A stretch of DNA of 53,340 nucleotides, from the NCBI GenBank assembly GCA_004321905.1, contig SCQF01000045.1, positions 1 to 53,340 on the forward strand, read 5' to 3'. A program made the position numbers and the translations under genes. This DNA is from Verrucomicrobiota bacterium. GTDB taxonomy: Bacteria > Verrucomicrobiota > Kiritimatiellia > CAIQIC01. Of the stretch, positions 48,849 through 53,340 are shown in pieces (within the stretch, counting starts at the first letter, position 1; every line of letters starts with the position of its first letter). Under the pieces are notes generated by a model. The model did no database searches, was not told where the DNA came from, and was given only the letters and a program-made list of their open reading frames with translations.

Positions 48849-51509
48849 ATGAGCGATGTGGAAAATTTCGAGGCGCAGGAAACCCAGGATTGGCTGGATT
48901 CGTTCAACGATTTGTTGGCGCGCGCCGGTACCGAACGCGCCCAGCGGTTGTTGCGCGAATTGCAAACGCACGCCCAGCGGTCGGGCGTGCAGATGCCGTT
49001 TTCGGCGAACACGCCTTACATCAATACGATCCCGGTCGAGAAGCAGCCGCTCTATCCGGGTGACCGCGAGATGGAACGGCGCATCAAGAGTCTGATTCGT
49101 TGGAACGCGATGGCGATGGTCGTGCGCGCGAACCGCCGCGAGGACGGTATCGGCGGGCATATTTCGTCGTTCGCCAGTTCGGCGACGCTCTACGAAGTGG
49201 GCTTCAACCATTTTTTCCGCGCGAAAACGGAAAAGCATCCCGGTGATTTGGTTTTTATCCAAGGGCATGTCGCGCCCGGCATCTATGCGCGCGCGTTTCT
49301 CGAAGGCCGGCTGGGCGTGGAGCAGCTCGCCAATTTCCGGCACGAGTTGCACGGCACGCCGGGGCTTTCGTCCTATCCGCACCCGTGGTTGATGCCGGAT
49401 TTTTGGCAGTTCCCGACCGTCTCGATGGGCCTCGGTCCGATTCAGGCAATTTATCAGGCGCGCTTCATCCGCTACCTCGAAGACCGTGGCCTGGCCGCGC
49501 CCAGCGACCGCAAAGTGTGGGCGTTTCTCGGCGATGGCGAGACCGACGAACCCGAGACGCTCGGCGCGATCACGCTCGCCTCGCGCGAGAAACTCGACAA
49601 CCTGATCTTCGTGGTGAACTGCAATCTCCAGCGGCTCGATGGCCCGGTGCGCGGCAATGGGCATATCATCCAAGAACTCGAAGCGGCGTTTCGCGGCGCG
49701 GGCTGGAATGTCATCAAGGTGGTGTGGGGCAGCGGCTGGGATCCGCTGCTGGCGAAGGACAAACACGGCCTGCTGGTGCGGCGCATGGGCGAAGTCGTGG
49801 ACGGCGAATACCAAAAATATGTCGTCGCCGGCGGCCAGTACATTCGTGAACAATTTTTCGGCAAAGACCCGCGCTTGCTCGAAATGGTCAGCCGTCTTTC
49901 CGACGACCAGCTTTTCAGACTGCCGCGCGGCGGGCACGACCCGGATAAGGTTTATGCCGCGTTCAAGGCGGCAGTCAAATATCAGGGTGCGCCGACCGTC
50001 GTGCTGGCCAAGACGATCAAAGGTTACGGGATGGGTGCGGGCGGCGAAGGCCGCAACATCACGCATCAGCAGAAAAAGCTCAACGAGGAACAACTTCGCG
50101 AGTTTCGCAATCGCTTCGGCTTGCCGATCTCTGACGAGGAGCTCGACCAATTGCCGTTCTACCGTCCGGCGGAAGACAGCCCGGAAATCAAATATCTTCA
50201 GGCGCGCCGCGCCGCGCTGGGCGGCTATGTGCCCCAGCGTGCGACCAAATTCATCAGTGTGCCCGCGCCGGCGGAAGACCTTGCCGCCGAATTCATCGCT
50301 GGCAGCGATCGCGAAGTTTCGACCACGATGGTCGCGGTGCGCATCCTGACCAAGTTGCTCAAAGACCCCCAACTGGGCAAGTTGATCGTGCCCATCGTGC
50401 CCGACGAGGCGCGCACCTTTGGCATGGATGCGCTCTTTCGGCAGTGCGGTATCTATTCCCACCCCGGCCAGCTCTATGAGCCGGTGGATTCCGATAGTTT
50501 CTTGTTTTATAAGGAGGCCAAGAACGGGCAAATTTTGGAGGAAGGCATCACGGAAGCCGGCTCGCTGGCCTCGTTCATCGCCGCCGGCACCGCGTACAGC
50601 GTCCACGGCGTGAGCGCGATTCCGTTTTTCATCTTCTATTCGATGTTTGGCTTCCAGCGCGTTGGCGATCTGATCTGGGCCGCGGCCGATCAGCGGACGC
50701 GCGGCTTCCTGTGCGGCGGCACCGCCGGGCGCACCACGCTCGCGGGCGAAGGCCTCCAGCATCAGGACGGCCACAGCCACATCCTCGCGTTGCCCGTGCC
50801 CAACTTGCTCGCCTACGATCCGGCCTACGCCTATGAACTCGCCGTCATCATCCGCGAAGGCATCCGCCGTATGTACGAAAAAGGCGAAGAAGTCTTCTAT
50901 TACCTGACCGTGATGAACGAGAACTACGCCCAGCCCGCGATGCCTGTCGGCGTCGAGGAGGGCATTCTGCGCGGACTTTATAAATTGCGCGCGGCAGAAA
51001 AACCGCAAGCGAAGCTGCGCGCGCAACTGCTCGGCAGTGGCGCCATTCTCAACGAGGCGGTCAAAGCGCAGGCCCTGCTCGCTGAAAAATTTGGCGTCGA
51101 GGCCGATGTCTGGTCCGTCACCAGCTACAAGGAACTCCTCCGCGACGCGACCGATTGTGAGCGCTGGAACATGTTGCACCCCGGCGAAAAACCGCGCGCG
51201 GCGTTCGTTGCGCAACAACTCGGTGCCGCGCCGGGCATCATCATCGCCGCCTCCGATTATCTCAAAGCGTTGCCCGACACCATCGCCCGCTGGCTGCCGC
51301 GCCCGCTCATCGCGCTGGGTACCGATGGCTTCGGTCGCAGCGATGGCCGCGACGATCTACGCAACTTTTTCGAGGTGGACGCCCGGCATATCGCGCTGGC
51401 CGCGCTGGCCGGTCTCGCACAGCAAGGCGAAATCAAAGCTGATGTCGTCAAACAGGCGCTCAAGGAATTCAACATCAACCCGGAGAAAACGAATCCGTTG
51501 CTTTCATAG
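48849..51509 (+). CDS. aceE: pyruvate dehydrogenase E1 component, homodimeric type
   Basis: This 886-residue thiamine diphosphate enzyme oxidatively decarboxylates pyruvate and acetylates the E2 lipoyl arm. It matches the single-chain E. coli type: MSDVENFEAQETQDWLDSFNDLL, GHISSFASSATLYEVGFNHFF, the TPP motif GDGETDEPETLGAITLASREKLDNLIFVVNCNLQ, IKGYGMGAGGEGRNITHQQKKL and the GGTAGRTTLAGEGLQHQDGHSH loop. The ATG follows AAGGAGTGAAC. The extended -10-like TGCTAATTT is about 40 bases upstream. aceF follows after a dyad pair. The E3 gene (lpd) is not in the window. Confidence 0.95.
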   Translation: MSDVENFEAQETQDWLDSFNDLLARAGTERAQRLLRELQTHAQRSGVQMPFSANTPYINTIPVEKQPLYPGDREMERRIKSLIRWNAMAMVVRANRREDGIGGHISSFASSATLYEVGFNHFFRAKTEKHPGDLVFIQGHVAPGIYARAFLEGRLGVEQLANFRHELHGTPGLSSYPHPWLMPDFWQFPTVSMGLGPIQAIYQARFIRYLEDRGLAAPSDRKVWAFLGDGETDEPETLGAITLASREKLDNLIFVVNCNLQRLDGPVRGNGHIIQELEAAFRGAGWNVIKVVWGSGWDPLLAKDKHGLLVRRMGEVVDGEYQKYVVAGGQYIREQFFGKDPRLLEMVSRLSDDQLFRLPRGGHDPDKVYAAFKAAVKYQGAPTVVLAKTIKGYGMGAGGEGRNITHQQKKLNEEQLREFRNRFGLPISDEELDQLPFYRPAEDSPEIKYLQARRAALGGYVPQRATKFISVPAPAEDLAAEFIAGSDREVSTTMVAVRILTKLLKDPQLGKLIVPIVPDEARTFGMDALFRQCGIYSHPGQLYEPVDSDSFLFYKEAKNGQILEEGITEAGSLASFIAAGTAYSVHGVSAIPFFIFYSMFGFQRVGDLIWAAADQRTRGFLCGGTAGRTTLAGEGLQHQDGHSHILALPVPNLLAYDPAYAYELAVIIREGIRRMYEKGEEVFYYLTVMNENYAQPAMPVGVEEGILRGLYKLRAAEKPQAKLRAQLLGSGAILNEAVKAQALLAEKFGVEADVWSVTSYKELLRDATDCERWNMLHPGEKPRAAFVAQQLGAAPGIIIAASDYLKALPDTIARWLPRPLIALGTDGFGRSDGRDDLRNFFEVDARHIALAALAGLAQQGEIKADVVKQALKEFNINPEKTNPLLS

Positions 51510-51530
51510 AATGAACCGCAAGCGGCCGGG

Positions 51531-51581
51531 TTTTCCAAGGCTTGGAAAAGGCCAACGTCGGTTTTTCCAAACCTTGGAAAA
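51531..51581. repeat. paired dyad, locus 19
   Basis: There are dyads at 51531-51549 (loop GGC) and 51563-51581 (loop ACC), with starts 32 bp apart. They fill the aceE-aceF gap. Confidence 0.92.
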
Positions 51582-51602
51582 CTGGGCGGTCAAGGAGCGA
51601 AC

Positions 51603-52904
51603 ATGGACATCACAGTGCCCGTGCTGGGCGAAAATATTACCGCGGCTGATGTGACGAAGGTGTTGGTGAAAGCCGGCGACACCGTCGCCGTGGATCAGCC
51701 GCTCATCGAACTCGAAACCGGCAAGGCCACCATCGAAGTACCGGCAACCGCCGCCGGCAAAGTGGCGCAGGTGTTGGTGAAGGCCGGCGACAAGGTCGGC
51801 ATCGGCCAAGTCATTCTCACGCTCGAAGGCGCAGTGAAAAAGGAGGCAGGCAAACGGCAAAAGGCAGAAAGCAGCGAGCAGAGGGCCGCGGTCAGCGCAC
51901 CGCCGCCCTCGGTTCCGCATGCTGCGCCCCGCAAAACCACGGCGCCGCCCGCGCCGCAAATCGCGCAGCCCGCTCCAACGGGCCCCCACGTGCCTGTTGC
52001 CGCCGCACCTTCCGTACGCCAACTGGCGCGCGAGCTGGGGGTGGATATTCATCAGGTGCAAGGCACCGATCCGGGCGGACGGATTTCCGAGGCCGATGTC
52101 AAAGCGTACGCCAAAAAACTCATCACCACCGCACCCGTGCCTGTCGTCGCGGGTGCGGGCCTGCCGCAGATCGCGTTGCCGGATTTCGCGCAGTGGGGCG
52201 CCATCGCGCGTGAGCCGATGAGCACGGTGCGGCGTATCACCGCGGCGCATATGGCCGCAGCGTGGTTGACCATCCCACACGTCACACAACACGATCGCGC
52301 AGAAATCACCGAGTTGGAAAATTTGCGCAAGCGGTTTGCCGACCGCGCGGAAAAACTCGGCACCAAATTGACGATGACGGCGATTCTACTCAAGGTCATC
52401 GCCGCGGCGCTCAAGGTTTTTCCCAAATTCAACGCCAGCTTGGACCTGGCAAAGCAGGAGATTGTATTCAAAAAATACATTCACCTCGGTGTCGCCGTGG
52501 ATACCGAGCGTGGCTTGCTCGTACCGGTGATTCGTGACGTGGATAAGAAAAATATTATCCAGCTTGCGGTGGAGTTGGGCCAACTCGCGCAGAAGGCGCG
52601 CGCCGGCAAGATTCCGCCGGCGGATTTGGTTGGCGGTACATTTACGGTTACGAACCTTGGTGGCATCGGCGGGTCATTTTTCACCCCGATCATCAATGCT
52701 CCGGAAGTGGCCATTCTGGGCATCGGTCGGGCGCAGATGGAACCCTGTATCCAAAAGAAAGATCAAATCTGTACGCCGCGCCTGATGCTGCCGCTTTCGC
52801 TCTCCTATGATCACCGGTTGATTGATGGCGCGGATGGCGCGCGCTTTCTACGCTGGATCGTCGAGGCCATCGAAGAACCGCTGCTGATTTCGCTGGAGGG
52901 GTGA
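51603..52904 (+). CDS. aceF: pyruvate dehydrogenase E2 (dihydrolipoyl acetyltransferase)
   Basis: This 433-residue protein forms the core of the complex and makes acetyl-CoA. One lipoyl domain (residues 1-75) carries the lipoyl Lys41 in ELETGKATIEVPA. A flexible Ala/Pro-rich linker follows. The E3-binding domain is SVRQLARELGVDIHQVQGTDPGGRISEADVKAY (about 140-172). The catalytic domain ends SLSYDHRLIDGADGARFL with the active His. The linker stretch KKEAGKRQKAESSEQRAA is Lys/Gln-rich and looks like repeat-derived filler. The ATG follows AAGGAGCGAAC. It is cotranscribed with aceE. Confidence 0.95.
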   Translation: MDITVPVLGENITAADVTKVLVKAGDTVAVDQPLIELETGKATIEVPATAAGKVAQVLVKAGDKVGIGQVILTLEGAVKKEAGKRQKAESSEQRAAVSAPPPSVPHAAPRKTTAPPAPQIAQPAPTGPHVPVAAAPSVRQLARELGVDIHQVQGTDPGGRISEADVKAYAKKLITTAPVPVVAGAGLPQIALPDFAQWGAIAREPMSTVRRITAAHMAAAWLTIPHVTQHDRAEITELENLRKRFADRAEKLGTKLTMTAILLKVIAAALKVFPKFNASLDLAKQEIVFKKYIHLGVAVDTERGLLVPVIRDVDKKNIIQLAVELGQLAQKARAGKIPPADLVGGTFTVTNLGGIGGSFFTPIINAPEVAILGIGRAQMEPCIQKKDQICTPRLMLPLSLSYDHRLIDGADGARFLRWIVEAIEEPLLISLEG

Positions 52905-53340
52905 AACTTTTTTCGGCATGGGCTGCGACCATGCCGAGGTTATCACCTGACGCATGTTTTCATCCGCGCCGTTCCGCGGCAAGGCCAACCTAGGGAAATG
53001 AAGTCGGAACAGAGGTTGCCACTTCGGGATTGCATCCCTCCGTTCCGGCATTTCATGCCGGCTTTAAAGTCGCAGTCGCTCTGCGCAGAGCTTGAGCTTT
53101 GTGCTCCTTTAATCTCGGTTATGAAGGCTCATCGTTGCCGAGTGGCCCTGGTTTCCCCGCCATAGCCCTGCGACGGCGGGTCCCGGTTAACGGATTGGGT
53201 TTTCAGCACGGCGCAGCGCAGGCCGGGTAAAGGTTGCAAGCGGAAAAGTGACAAAGCAGAAAAACTGGGGAGTTTATCCGCGGTGAGCGCGTGAAAAGCG
53301 CTGGGCATATTTTCCCTTAGAGCGTTTCTGGTAATCATGT
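52905..53340. other. 436-base end region without a recognised gene
   Basis: No open frame here shows a known family. There is a hairpin CGGCATGG/CCATGCCG right after aceF (52914-52936), whose T run is on the 5-prime side, so it is not a normal terminator for aceF. CCGGCATTTCATGCCGG (about 53044-53060) is another hairpin. On the minus strand a short frame (53129-53338) starting MITRNALRENMPSAFHAL has no recognised relatives by eye. The block may be an unrecognised repeat or RNA element. Confidence 0.5.

Noticed and set aside
48489-51218. A very long open frame antisense to aceE (909 codons)
   Set aside because: The sense frame is an unmistakable E1 enzyme. The antisense frame is a by-product of GC-rich codon use and shows no family features.
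875-51581. CRISPR array suggested by many near-identical repeats with short unique spacers
   Set aside because: Loci are scattered over 50 kb with at most two units each, spacers are only 12-13 bases, and no cas genes are present.
52914-52937. Rho-independent terminator for aceF
   Set aside because: The hairpin is good, but the T run precedes it on the plus strand and only A residues follow it on the minus strand.

Overview
The window looks like a piece of chromosome, GC-rich overall, from a PVC-superphylum bacterium. Verrucomicrobiota or Kiritimatiellota is my best guess. It carries the replication origin region. The grounds are the mix of gene families (DUF1080/3-keto-sugar enzymes, sodium:solute symporter, NamZ/DUF1343, WbsX-type GH99-like protein, LL-diaminopimelate aminotransferase) and a very high load of short intergenic palindromic repeats. 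The lineage is an inference; no ribosomal RNA is present to confirm it.

Layout. 1-0.85 kb: a decayed response-regulator gene and tRNA-Asn. 1-4.8 kb: rhamnulokinase, a PHP-fold protein and a short-chain dehydrogenase, closed by a strong terminator. 4.9-9.1 kb: anaerobic ribonucleotide reductase (nrdD, a thioredoxin-like protein, nrdG), preceded by a putative pair of NrdR boxes. 9.5-11.3 kb: an AT-richer orphan membrane protein and bioF. 11.4-16.2 kb: a leftward block (membrane protein, zinc-ribbon/EIIA fusion, Spy-like protein, hydrolase, M24 peptidase). 16.25-19.3 kb: putative oriC with dnaA and dnaN; gene orientation switches from leftward to rightward here. 19.3-21.5 kb: two mevalonate-pathway genes. 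21.6-26 kb: leftward 3-keto-sugar catabolism cluster. 26-29.1 kb: TonB and a secreted WbsX protein. 29.2-31.4 kb: azoreductase, flavin reductase, a toxin-antitoxin pair and a truncated flavin reductase copy. 31.6-37.9 kb: dapL, a sodium:solute symporter with a small partner, mutM, an outer-membrane protein and a TrmJ-like methyltransferase. 37.9-41.7 kb: a DUF4143 ATPase, GTP-dependent PEP carboxykinase and ptsN. 41.7-44 kb: FecCD/BtuCD-type ABC transporter. 44.1-45.8 kb: panB and panC. 45.9-48.5 kb: NamZ, a CpXC protein and a TPR protein. 48.8-52.9 kb: aceE and aceF. The last 0.43 kb has no recognisable gene.

The most striking feature is a dispersed dyad repeat with consensus TTTTCCAA-N3-TTGGAAAA. 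At least 18 loci are seen here. Most hold two copies whose starts lie 31-32 bp apart, with an unrelated 12-13 bp spacer. The element sits between genes, but one copy is in frame inside namZ and another encodes the end of an ABC ATPase. At bioF and mutM its TTGGAA arm lies exactly where a -35 hexamer is expected for apparently leaderless promoters. Several further families of 50-80 bp palindromes accompany it.
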